NCBI GenBank assembly: GCA_018671575.1
Contig: JABHHM010000496.1
Coordinates: 1 to 33,011, forward strand
Source of the DNA: Methylococcales bacterium
GTDB taxonomy: Bacteria > Pseudomonadota > Gammaproteobacteria > JABHGC01
Length of the DNA stretch: 33,011 bases
Reading direction: 5' to 3'
The notes beneath the pieces are model-generated. The model saw only the letters and a list, made by a program, of their open reading frames with translations. It ran no database searches and had not been told where the DNA came from. Position numbers and translations under genes: made by a program. Positions 8,120-15,274 of the stretch are shown in pieces. Position 1 is the first letter of the stretch; every line of letters starts with the position of its first letter.

Positions 8120-8492
8120 TTAGTAAAGACTTTATTTGCTCAATTGCAATGGGGAATTGTAAAACTGCATGTAGGGGAAAAATTGATTTTAAATGGTCGA
8201 CATGTTTGGCTTGTGTTTTATCAACCAGAATAATGATTTTTGTGTTGGGGGAATATTTTTGTAGGCTAACCAGTAAAACGTCTAAGTTACTGATGTGTAC
8301 ACCACTGTAATTGTTGCCAAAGGCATAGAAAAACTCAGCAATAATAAAATCTGGTTGTTGTTTTTTTAGCCAATTATTGGCTTTTCTAATTGATGTCAGT
8401 TGAGTTTCTTGAAAACCCAGTTGTTGGTACAAGTCGGTAAAGTTTGGGTGAGAAGGGGACTCTATGATTGATAGTAGTGTTTTATTTGTCAT
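8112..8492 (-). CDS. Receiver-like protein lacking the phospho-acceptor Asp
   Basis: 126 aa from the ATG at 8492. The track's upstream start is a TTG that would overlap slyX. The predicted pattern of alternating beta strands and helices (TLLSIIES, PDFIIAEFFY, KIIILVDK, AVLQFPI) resembles a CheY-type receiver. The position where receivers carry Asp reads IIAEFF (Glu), the acidic N-terminal pair is absent, and the conserved Lys before Pro is replaced (QFP). It is therefore at best a pseudo-receiver. It lies 10 bp after slyX and is probably co-transcribed. The family is uncertain. Confidence 0.55.
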   Translation of the reverse strand: MTNKTLLSIIESPSHPNFTDLYQQLGFQETQLTSIRKANNWLKKQQPDFIIAEFFYAFGNNYSGVHISNLDVLLVSLQKYSPNTKIIILVDKTQAKHVDHLKSIFPLHAVLQFPIAIEQIKSLLSR

Positions 8493-8502
8493 GCTAAAAA
8501 TA

Positions 8503-8712
8503 TTAATAATGAGGGGGTCTTTCGTCAATACCTTCAGCGGACTTTGATTGATCGACTAATTTTTGAACATGACTAACTAAAAATTCATTATTTCTAATTA
8601 GAAAATCAATTTTCTTTTGTTGTTGATAGATAATATCGCTCATTTCATTGACTGTTTGTTCCTGAAATGCCAGCTTTGTCTCAATATTAATTAAGCGTTC
8701 TTCGGTTGTCAT
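8503..8712 (-). CDS. slyX: SlyX family protein
   Basis: 69 aa, the usual SlyX size. It matches the family pattern: an N-terminal coiled coil with IETKLAFQEQTVNEMSDII, continued heptads to about residue 50, and a C-terminal ending RPPHY that is typical of SlyX. Its function is unknown, despite early links to translation or lysis phenotypes in enterobacteria. It is first in a small minus-strand group with the receiver-like gene. Confidence 0.88.
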   Translation of the reverse strand: MTTEERLINIETKLAFQEQTVNEMSDIIYQQQKKIDFLIRNNEFLVSHVQKLVDQSKSAEGIDERPPHY

Positions 8713-8728
8713 GATGTTGTTCTTTAAT

Positions 8729-8874
8729 CTAGGAGGCTGTCCGAAAACTCATCTTTCCGCCAGCTCTGCGTTAAAAATGATCTCAAAATGCTCATTTACA
8801 CACGTAAACTGCGTTTTTTCGACAATTTTATGCCTTGATTTGACGAAAACCTGAGCTCTCGGACAACCTCCTAG
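8729..8874. repeat. MITE-like repeat, copy 1 of 2 in tandem (~146 bp)
   Basis: The terminal inverted repeats are CTAGGAGGCTGTCCGA at the left and TCGGACAACCTCCTAG at the right (one mismatch in 16 bp when paired). The interior contains TCTGCGTTAAA, CTCAAAATGCTCATTTACAC, GTAAACTGC and TTGCCTTG-like segments shared with copy 2. There is no credible gene. The 62-aa ORF on the track is a shadow of the repeat. It begins 17 bp before slyX. Confidence 0.85.
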
Positions 8875-9015
8875 GGAGTTGTCCGAGAATACATCTTTTC
8901 GCCAAGCCTGCGTTAAAGTCTGACTCAAAATGCTCATTTACACCAGTAAGCTGCACTTTTTCATCAAATATTTTCTTGTTCTGATGAAAATCTGCGTTCT
9001 CGGGCAACTTTCTAG
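8871..9015. repeat. MITE-like repeat, copy 2 of 2 in tandem (~145 bp)
   Basis: The ends are CTAGGGAGTTGTCCGAGA and TCTCGGGCAACTTTCTAG. It shares the CTAG junction with copy 1 and is clearly alignable with it over its whole length, including the identical CTCAAAATGCTCATTTACAC. It differs at many positions, so the duplication is old or the copies arrived independently. Confidence 0.85.
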
Positions 9016-9037
9016 GTTTAATTTGTAATTGGAGTAC

Positions 9038-9076
9038 AAAAAAATACCTGCTGTATTTCTACATCAGGTATTTTTA
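9038..9076 (-). terminator. Terminator of pnp
   Basis: On the minus strand AAAAATACCTG pairs with CAGGTATTTTT. An inner TGTA-GAAA-TACA gives a GAAA-capped, nearly continuous stem, followed by a run of seven T counted from the stem end. It lies 36 bp after the pnp stop. Confidence 0.85.
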
Positions 9077-9111
9077 TTGCTATTTTCTTAAGAGCTCAGC
9101 ATGTTTTGCAA

Positions 9112-11205
9112 CTATTGTTCTTCAGCGGTAACAGCTTTCATACTCAGTCTAATGCGACCTTGTTTATCAATTTCCAATACTTTAACTTTGATGATGTCGC
9201 CTTCAGAAAGTTTGTCGCTGACTTTTTCAACTCGTTCTTCACAAATTTGTGATATATGAACTAAGCCGTCTTTACCTGGAAGAATGGTTACAAATGCTCC
9301 AAAATCCATTAATCGAGCTACTTTTCCATCATAAATTGTACCGACTTCAACATCTGTTGTGATGAGTTCGATACGTTTTTTAGCTTCATCACTGGCTGAT
9401 TTCTCAACAGAGCTAATTTTGACAATGCCGTCATCAGAAATATCGACATCAACACCTGTGTCTTCAGTAATGGCACGAATTGTTGAGCCACCTTTACCAA
9501 TAACATCACGAATTTTATCAGGGTCAATTTTGAATGAAATGATTCTTGGAGCAAATTGAGACATTTCAACACGGGGTTGATCAATGGTTTTGTTCATTTC
9601 AGCTAATATATGTAATCTGCCGTCTTTGGCCTGATCCAATGCGGCACTCATGATTTCTTTTGTGATGCCGTCAATTTTAATGTCCATTTGTAATGCATTG
9701 ATGCCTTTTTCGGTACCTGCAACTTTAAAATCCATATCGCCAAGATGATCTTCATCTCCCATGATATCGGTTAGTACAGAAAATTTATCGCCTTCTTTAA
9801 TAAGTCCCATGGCAACTCCAGCAACAGGTGCTTTTAGCGGTACGCCAGCATCCATCATGGATAAGCTGCTTCCGCAAACAGATGCCATTGAGCTAGAGCC
9901 ATTAGACTCAGTGATTTCAGAAACGACTCTAATGGCATAAGGGAAATCATCAAAAGAAGGTAAAACTGCTTGTACGCCACGACGAGCTAGGCGGCCGTGA
10001 CCGATTTCGCGACGTTTAGGGCTACCAACCATGCCTGTTTCACCAACACAATATGGAGGGAAGTTGTAATGTAGCATGAAGTGTTCTCTTCTTTCGCCTT
10101 CTAGAGCATCGATCAGTTGAGAGTCTCTGTTTGTTCCTAAAGTTGTCACAACAATGGCTTGTGTTTCTCCGCGGGTAAATAATGCTGAGCCATGAGTTCT
10201 GGGTAATACACCAGTTCTTACAGATATTGCTCGGACAGTTTTGGTATCTCTGCCATCAATGCGTTTTTCACCTGCAATAATTTGGTTTCTTACGGTTGAT
10301 TTTTCTAATGCTTCAATACTATTTTTAACATCTGCCTCAGAAAAACTGTCTTCTGCGCCAGTTGCTAACTGGTTTACCGCTTTGTTTCGGGTTTCTGCCA
10401 AAGTGTCTTGTCTTTTTAATTTATCCGCAATGTTGTAGCCAGAAGCTATTTCTTCGCCGATTAGGTCTTTTACTGCATTATTGACTGCATCATTGGCTTC
10501 AGGTTTTTGCCAGTCCCATGCGTCTTTACCTGCTTCTTCTTTAAATTCTTTGATTGCATTAATTGCTGTTTGCATTTGTTCGTGACCATAGACAACAGCA
10601 CCTAGCATGATTTCTTCTGATAATTGGTCTGCTTCAGATTCAACCATCAATACAGCCTGGTCTGTACCTGCAACGACTAGATCAAGGTCTGATTCTTCTA
10701 ATACGCTTAAAGTAGGGTTGAGTACATATTCACCGTTAATGTAGCCAACTCTGGCTGCACCAATCGGACCGCTAAATGGCATTCCAGAAAGTGAAACAGC
10801 GGCTGATGCGCCTAGTAGGGCAGGGATGTCTGGGTCAATGTCTGGGTTAAGTGACATAACAGTAGCAACAACTTGTACTTCGTTGGTGAAGCCCTCTGGG
10901 AAAAGAGGTCTCAACGGTCTATCTATTAAACGTGATGTCAGTGTTTCTTTTTCGTTGGGACGTCCTTCTCTTTTGAAAAATCCACCAGGAATTTTCCCAG
11001 CCGCATAGGTTTTTTCCATGTAATTGACTGTTAATGGAAAAAAGTCTCTACCTTCGATGGCTTCTTTTTTTCCAACTGCAGTGACCATTACCGATGTGCC
11101 GTCAATGTCAACAATAACCGCAGCGCTACTTTGTCGAGCAATTTCTCCCGTTTCAAAAGTGACTGTTTGATTACCAAATTGAAATTGTTTTTTAATTGAA
11201 TTCAC
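9112..11205 (-). CDS. pnp: Polyribonucleotide nucleotidyltransferase (PNPase)
   Basis: 697 aa, normal length. Two RNase PH-type domains are visible: residues about 10-140, with [21 protein letters not shown], and about 310-540, with the catalytic-core segment [16 protein letters not shown] and [14 protein letters not shown]. They are followed by a KH domain (about 550-615, [12 protein letters not shown]) and an S1 domain (about 618-690, [15 protein letters not shown]). It degrades RNA 3' to 5' with phosphate and takes part in the degradosome. The start is a GTG with AAGGA eleven bases upstream. It follows rpsO as usual, but with an unusually long 412-bp gap that carries a probable RNase III hairpin and a palindromic repeat. 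Confidence 0.98.
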   Translation of the reverse strand: MNSIKKQFQFGNQTVTFETGEIARQSSAAVIVDIDGTSVMVTAVGKKEAIEGRDFFPLTVNYMEKTYAAGKIPGGFFKREGRPNEKETLTSRLIDRPLRPLFPEGFTNEVQVVATVMSLNPDIDPDIPALLGASAAVSLSGMPFSGPIGAARVGYINGEYVLNPTLSVLEESDLDLVVAGTDQAVLMVESEADQLSEEIMLGAVVYGHEQMQTAINAIKEFKEEAGKDAWDWQKPEANDAVNNAVKDLIGEEIASGYNIADKLKRQDTLAETRNKAVNQLATGAEDSFSEADVKNSIEALEKSTVRNQIIAGEKRIDGRDTKTVRAISVRTGVLPRTHGSALFTRGETQAIVVTTLGTNRDSQLIDALEGERREHFMLHYNFPPYCVGETGMVGSPKRREIGHGRLARRGVQAVLPSFDDFPYAIRVVSEITESNGSSSMASVCGSSLSMMDAGVPLKAPVAGVAMGLIKEGDKFSVLTDIMGDEDHLGDMDFKVAGTEKGINALQMDIKIDGITKEIMSAALDQAKDGRLHILAEMNKTIDQPRVEMSQFAPRIISFKIDPDKIRDVIGKGGSTIRAITEDTGVDVDISDDGIVKISSVEKSASDEAKKRIELITTDVEVGTIYDGKVARLMDFGAFVTILPGKDGLVHISQICEERVEKVSDKLSEGDIIKVKVLEIDKQGRIRLSMKAVTAEEQ

Positions 11206-11303
11206 GTTTATTTGTTTCCTTGAAAAATAAATATTCTGTTTGATGAGGTTTAGTGGTAGATAATACGATAGACATATTTGAGGTTCTGTCTGAGAGTATA
11301 TTA

Positions 11304-11347
11304 TTACTGTTAATTTATGGAATATAAATATTTTTTCATAACAGTAA
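11304..11347 (-). promoter_or_regulatory. pnp leader hairpin, possible RNase III/PNPase autoregulation site
   Basis: TTACTGTTA/TAACAGTAA is a perfect 9-bp inverted repeat, and ATG/CAT flanking pairs extend it after a small bulge. It lies about 100 bp before the pnp start. In enterobacteria RNase III cuts a leader stem and PNPase then represses its own mRNA; the position fits that role (inference). Two mutually exclusive stems lie further upstream: ACTCAA/TTGAGT (11399-11426) and TTATTTCG/CGAAATAA (11408-11440). Confidence 0.45.
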
Positions 11348-11459
11348 GCTGAGGTTTTTTGTGATTTCAGGCAAAATTGGTTAACAGCGTTGGCTGATAC
11401 TCAAAATTATTTCGATAAAATTGAGTTTAAAGCGAAATAAAATTACCTGTCTAATTTAA

Positions 11460-11603
11460 GTGGTGATCATAATTATTTTGATATGTTTTTCCTTCTTCGC
11501 ACTATAGTTCTGACCGAATAGATCTCTATGTGATCAGTGTTGTAGTACCAGAAGGCAAAAACCTATCTCGAAATTTTTGTTAAAAAAATTATGGTCACCT
11601 ACT
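11460..11603. repeat. Imperfect palindromic MITE-like element between rpsO and pnp
   Basis: The outer arms GGTGATCATAATTATTTT (11462-11479) and AAAAAAATTATGGTCACC (11582-11599) pair with two mismatches. Inside, GATATGTTTTTCCTTCT pairs with AGAAGGCAAAAACCTATC, with one bulge. The whole ~145 bp can fold as one long hairpin. There is no ORF. It starts only 15 bp after the rpsO stop. Confidence 0.65.
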
Positions 11604-11617
11604 TTAGATAAAGTTTT

Positions 11618-11887
11618 TTAACGACGTAATCCTAATCTTGAGATCAAAGTTTTATAACGGTCAGCATCTTTTCTCTTTAGGTAATCTAATAAGCTTCTGC
11701 GTTGGTTGACCATTTTAAGTAAACCACGTCTGGAATGGTTGTCTTTTTTATGGAATTTAAAATGACCAGTAAGATGATTTATTCTTGCTGAAATCAAAGC
11801 AACTTGTACTTCTGGAGAACCAGTGTCACTCGATGAAATTTTGTATTCTGAAACGATGTTGCTTTTTATGTCTGCGCTTAATGGCAT
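11618..11887 (-). CDS. rpsO: 30S ribosomal protein S15
   Basis: 89 aa, exact family length. Motifs typical of S15 are [47 protein letters not shown] and the C-terminal RLGLRR. It binds the 16S rRNA central domain. AGGAG stands before the ATG. It is followed by pnp on the same strand, the conserved rpsO-pnp pair. Confidence 0.98.
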   Translation of the reverse strand: MPLSADIKSNIVSEYKISSSDTGSPEVQVALISARINHLTGHFKFHKKDNHSRRGLLKMVNQRRSLLDYLKRKDADRYKTLISRLGLRR

Positions 11888-11931
11888 TAATTAAACTCCT
11901 AACCAAATATTTAACTTTTGTAATTTGCCGT

Positions 11932-11960
11932 ATTCTAACTTTCGATTGTCTTTTGGACAA
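11932..11960 (-). promoter_or_regulatory. Probable rpsO promoter
   Basis: TTGTCC, a 17-bp spacer and TAGAAT on the minus strand, followed by the GC-richer discriminator ACGGC typical of ribosomal-protein promoters. It is about 45 bp before the rpsO ATG. Confidence 0.55.
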
Positions 11961-12094
11961 GTAAAATATTAAAAAAATGAAAAGTATTCATTGGTTACAT
12001 AGTGAAAATGGATGTTTTGACGGTGTATTGATTTGTTCATACATTGTTTATACATGGAAAAATATTAATTGTTTCTATGATTTAATGTCATTTA

Positions 12095-12103
12095 TGATAG
12101 AAT
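12095..12103 (+). promoter_or_regulatory. Possible extended -10 promoter of sat
   Basis: TGATAGAAT matches the extended -10 form TGnTAnAAT, with no good -35 at 17 bp. It would give a leader of about 130 nt before the sat ATG. Confidence 0.35.
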
Positions 12104-12243
12104 CTGGCAAATTTTTTTTGTTTTTGTACTCAATTTTTATGGAACACAGTATATCTAACTTTGAAAGTTTCGACGCTGGTGTTTTTTGTAAAATACCACT
12201 GTAATACTAAAATTTATCCGTTATTTTATTTAAGGAGACGTTT

Positions 12244-13431
12244 ATGATAAAACCACATGGTTCTGATGAATTGACCCCGTTATTTGTCTACGATCAGAGC
12301 AAACACCACGAATTACAAAAAGAAGCTGAAGGTTTGCCTTCTATCATTATAAATTCAGCAGCAGCAGGTAATGCTGTCATGTTAGGTGGCGGTTATTATA
12401 CCCCGTTGACTGGTTTTATGAATGTTGCAGATACCATGGGCGTTGCTGAAAAAATGCAAATGACCAATGGTTTATTTTGGCCGACACCAGTTATCAATTT
12501 AAATAAAAATGTTGATGCCATTAAAGATGCTAAACGTATTGCATTGCGTGATCCCAATGTGGATGGTAACCCTGTATTAGCGATTCAAGATGTTGAAGCC
12601 ATAGAAACACTGACTGATGCACAAATTGATGTCATTACTGAGAAAGTTTATGGAACGTTGGATCCTGAGCATCCTGGCGTAGCCACTTTCAGAGATTCTG
12701 GCAATATTGTGGTTTCTGGTCCTATTCAAGTGCTTAGTTTTAGTTATTTTCAAACAGAATTCCCCGATACGTTCAGAACTGCTGTTGAAATTCGTAACGA
12801 AATTAAAGAGCATGGCTGGAATAAAATAGTTGCATTCCAAACCAGAAACCCAATGCATAGAGCGCATGAAGAATTATGTCGAATGGCTTCAGAGCAAATT
12901 GGTACAGATGGTATTTTAATTCACATGTTATTGGGAAAACTGAAGCCAGGAGATATCCCTGCTCCAGTTCGTGATGCCTCTATTAGAAAAATGGTTGAGG
13001 TTTATTTTCCAGCCAATACTGTTATGGTAACGGGTTATGGTTTTGATATGTTGTATGCAGGCCCAAGAGAAGCGGTATTGCATGCTGTTTTTCGTCAAAA
13101 CTGTGGTTGTACTCATTTTATTATCGGCCGTGATCATGCTGGAGTCGGTGATTATTATGGTGCATTTGAAGCACAAACAATTTTTGATGATGAAGTGCCA
13201 GAAGGTGCTTTGGATATAGAAATTTTTCGAGCTGACCACACTGCTTATTCAAAAATATTAAACAAAGTTGTGATGATGAAAGATGTTCCTGATCATACCA
13301 AAGAAGACTTTGTTTTATTGTCAGGTACTAAGGTTAGAGAAATGTTGGCTGAAGGCAAAGCGCCTCCTCCAGAATTTTCAAGACCTGAAGTTGCCGAGAT
13401 TTTGATGGCTCATTATCAGAATCAAGGTTAG
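12244..13431 (+). CDS. sat: Sulfate adenylyltransferase (ATP sulfurylase), dissimilatory type
   Basis: 395 aa, the size of single-domain homo-oligomeric ATP sulfurylases, with no APS kinase fusion. The catalytic motifs QTRNPMHRAH (199-208) and GRDHAG (295-300) are intact, and the substrate segment GGGYYTPLTGFM is at 48-59. A strong AAGGAG precedes the ATG. In sulfur oxidisers Sat runs in reverse, turning APS and pyrophosphate into ATP and sulfate after AprBA. It stands alone here, with a strong terminator behind it, some 6.7 kb from the qmo-hdr cluster that would feed electrons away from APS reductase. Assimilatory use cannot be excluded, but such organisms more often have CysDN. Confidence 0.95.
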   Translation: MIKPHGSDELTPLFVYDQSKHHELQKEAEGLPSIIINSAAAGNAVMLGGGYYTPLTGFMNVADTMGVAEKMQMTNGLFWPTPVINLNKNVDAIKDAKRIALRDPNVDGNPVLAIQDVEAIETLTDAQIDVITEKVYGTLDPEHPGVATFRDSGNIVVSGPIQVLSFSYFQTEFPDTFRTAVEIRNEIKEHGWNKIVAFQTRNPMHRAHEELCRMASEQIGTDGILIHMLLGKLKPGDIPAPVRDASIRKMVEVYFPANTVMVTGYGFDMLYAGPREAVLHAVFRQNCGCTHFIIGRDHAGVGDYYGAFEAQTIFDDEVPEGALDIEIFRADHTAYSKILNKVVMMKDVPDHTKEDFVLLSGTKVREMLAEGKAPPPEFSRPEVAEILMAHYQNQG

Positions 13432-13548
13432 GGGATGCGCAATAAATAAACATCCAACTTGCTTGTTTTTTTGTCCACCTTTTTTCGCCTCAAAGGTGAA
13501 CAAAAATCCTGCGCAATTTGGACATTTATTTATTTCGCCTCCCCTTAG
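13429..13548. repeat. Palindromic MITE-like element directly behind sat
   Basis: The arms GGGGATGCGCAATAAATAAA (from 13431) and TTTATTTATTTCGCCTCCCC (to 13544) pair with a few mismatches. Inside, TTTTTGTCCACCTTT and AAAGGTGAACAAAAA pair with one mismatch. The element begins within or immediately after the sat stop codon TAG and carries no ORF. Confidence 0.7.
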
Positions 13549-13597
13549 TTATAGCTGTTTTAATGGTTAAAACTAAAAAAACTAAAAAAACTAAAAG

Positions 13598-13628
13598 CGC
13601 TCAGTGTTTAACATTGGGCGTTTTTTTT
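13598..13628 (+). terminator. Terminator of sat
   Basis: CGCTCAGTGT-TTA-ACATTGGGCG forms a 10-bp stem with two G-U pairs, followed by eight T. It lies beyond the palindromic element. A threefold AAACTAAAA-type repeat directly precedes it. Confidence 0.88.
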
Positions 13629-13661
13629 ATGTCAAAAATATTTAAGGGATGAGCACGAAAT

Positions 13662-13837
13662 AACTTCTCGTTCTTGACTCCATCTTCACTTCGTCTTCAA
13701 ATGAATGGAGCATAAGTTTTGATAAACCTCATCTAAATCTTCAATCATAAATGCTTGAAAAGAATAACTATTTCTGCACTTTTATTCAATCAGGCCATTT
13801 AAATCCAAAATAAATATGAAACCAAGAACGGGAAGTT
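13662..13837. repeat. Decayed palindromic element behind tilS
   Basis: The arms AACTTCTCGTTCTTG (13662-13676) and CAAGAACGGGAAGTT (13823-13837) pair with one mismatch over 15 bp, and weaker similarity continues inwards for about 20 bp. No ORF fills it. It lies 15 bp past the tilS stop and may be an old MITE-like insertion. Confidence 0.5.
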
Positions 13838-13852
13838 GTTTGGTGTCCGTTT

Positions 13853-15178
13853 CTAATTGTTGGGTTCTAAAATAATATTCATACCCATTTCATCTTTGTT
13901 GATAACGTTATAGGGTTGACATATCCATAATCCAACCACTGCGGCCAATTCTCCATTAATAAATAATAATGGAATGCGATCTCGTTGCCAGGGTTTGATT
14001 TTATGTTCTTGAAATAATTTCTTTAAAGACTGATGGTGTTTTTTATTGGGTAGTAGGCAATGTTCTCCGCCTTGTCTAAATTTTACTGTTATTTGCTTTG
14101 CCGTGGATTTTATACCTCGTCCTTTGATTGGGTTGCAAACTAAATTACCTATATTGGCAGGTAGTGCCAGCACTTCGTTGATTGGTAATTTTGCTTGCCA
14201 GTTGGTATTAAATTTTTTCAAAGGGGGCATGATGAATAATTGTTTGTTGTATCTTCTAATTTCTCCATACTGCCATGTGAGCACTGGCATTTTATCAGAG
14301 TTGGCAATTATTACATTATTGATTACTTCTCTAAGCTGAGTGTCGCTGGGGACGCGATAGCCTGACTGTCTGATCCAAAAACGGATTAGGTTTTTTTGCC
14401 TGATATGGCTTAAATTTTCGAGTTGTTCCGTGTTTAATGTATTGTTGTGAGATAGCTCGTCAAGGTCTGTTTGAGCAACATCATCTAAAATTGTTTGAGC
14501 TTCAGCCATATGATGTGAGCTTCTTAAAACTGTTTGGTTTAATGCTGGCCAGCGTTTGTTTAAATTAGGTAGTATTTGATGGCGTAAAAAATTTCGGTCA
14601 AAGTTAGTATTTGTATTGCTGGGGTCTTCAATCCAGGTGAGTTGATATTGCTTTGCGTAGTCGATAATGTTCGCTCGTGATTGCTCTAATAGAGGTCTGA
14701 GCAATTTTCCATGGCCAAAAGTAAGTATTTTTGGCATAGCTGATAAACCTTTAACGCCACTTCCTCTAAAAAGTTGCAGTAAAAATGTTTCAGTCTGGTC
14801 ATTGATGTGATGTGCCGTTAATAAGTAATCATTGGTTGATATAATTTCTCTAAAAGCCTGATAGCGTGCTTCCCTAGCCATTGCTTCAAGGCTTTCTCCA
14901 TTCGATAAATTAACCTTAACGTTGATGGTTTTAAAATCAATGTTTAATTGGGTGCATAATTGAGCACATCGATTGCTCCATGATGCTGATTCTGTGTGTA
15001 GGTTGTGGTTAATATGAATGGCAATAATGGTTTGGGTGAGTTGCTGGCGAACAGTGTGTAATAAATGTAATAGTACAACTGAGTCAATGCCACCACTCAA
15101 AGCAATAACCAATCGACTGGTATTCGCTGATTTAAATGATTTTAATTGTTGTAAAATATAAAATTTATCGAGTTTCAT
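13853..15178 (-). CDS. tilS: tRNA(Ile)-lysidine synthase
   Basis: 441 aa, near the E. coli size. The N-terminal PP-loop ATP pyrophosphatase domain carries SGGIDS (28-33) and TAHHINDQTETFLLQLFRGSGVKGLSAM. A central TilS domain spans about 240-330 and a C-terminal domain about 365-435 (KFRQGGEHCLLPN...LKKLFQEHKIKPWQRDRIPLLF). It attaches lysine to C34 of tRNA-Ile(CAU), so that the tRNA reads AUA. It is divergent from the TPR gene, 96 bp apart, with no operon partner. Confidence 0.97.
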   Translation of the reverse strand: MKLDKFYILQQLKSFKSANTSRLVIALSGGIDSVVLLHLLHTVRQQLTQTIIAIHINHNLHTESASWSNRCAQLCTQLNIDFKTINVKVNLSNGESLEAMAREARYQAFREIISTNDYLLTAHHINDQTETFLLQLFRGSGVKGLSAMPKILTFGHGKLLRPLLEQSRANIIDYAKQYQLTWIEDPSNTNTNFDRNFLRHQILPNLNKRWPALNQTVLRSSHHMAEAQTILDDVAQTDLDELSHNNTLNTEQLENLSHIRQKNLIRFWIRQSGYRVPSDTQLREVINNVIIANSDKMPVLTWQYGEIRRYNKQLFIMPPLKKFNTNWQAKLPINEVLALPANIGNLVCNPIKGRGIKSTAKQITVKFRQGGEHCLLPNKKHHQSLKKLFQEHKIKPWQRDRIPLLFINGELAAVVGLWICQPYNVINKDEMGMNIILEPNN

Positions 15179-15274
15179 GGTGTTAATTCTAAAAAATCAG
15201 CTAGATCTCTAGGCGATTAAAAATAATTATCTTATTCTTAATTATGTCTAATAACAATTAAAACAGGCTAACTC

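Larger units (their letters stand above)
11888..12243. other. Divergent promoter region between rpsO and sat
   Basis: A 356-bp AT-rich gap. Apart from the two promoter candidates listed separately, I see only a small palindrome AACTTTGAAAGTT near 12157-12169 in the presumed sat leader and a T8 run near 12112. The 75-aa plus-strand ORF here lacks a Shine-Dalgarno and is not supported. Confidence 0.6.

Noticed and set aside
8749-8937. 62-aa minus-strand ORF in the slyX-pnp gap
   Set aside because: It lies entirely across the two tandem MITE-like copies. It has no Shine-Dalgarno, and its sequence is explained by the repeat.
8729-9015. CRISPR-like array
   Set aside because: Only two long diverged units with inverted ends, with no short direct repeats and spacers and no cas genes.
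11977-12204. 75-aa plus-strand ORF between rpsO and sat
   Set aside because: No ribosome site and no recognisable protein. It covers the probable promoter and leader region of sat.
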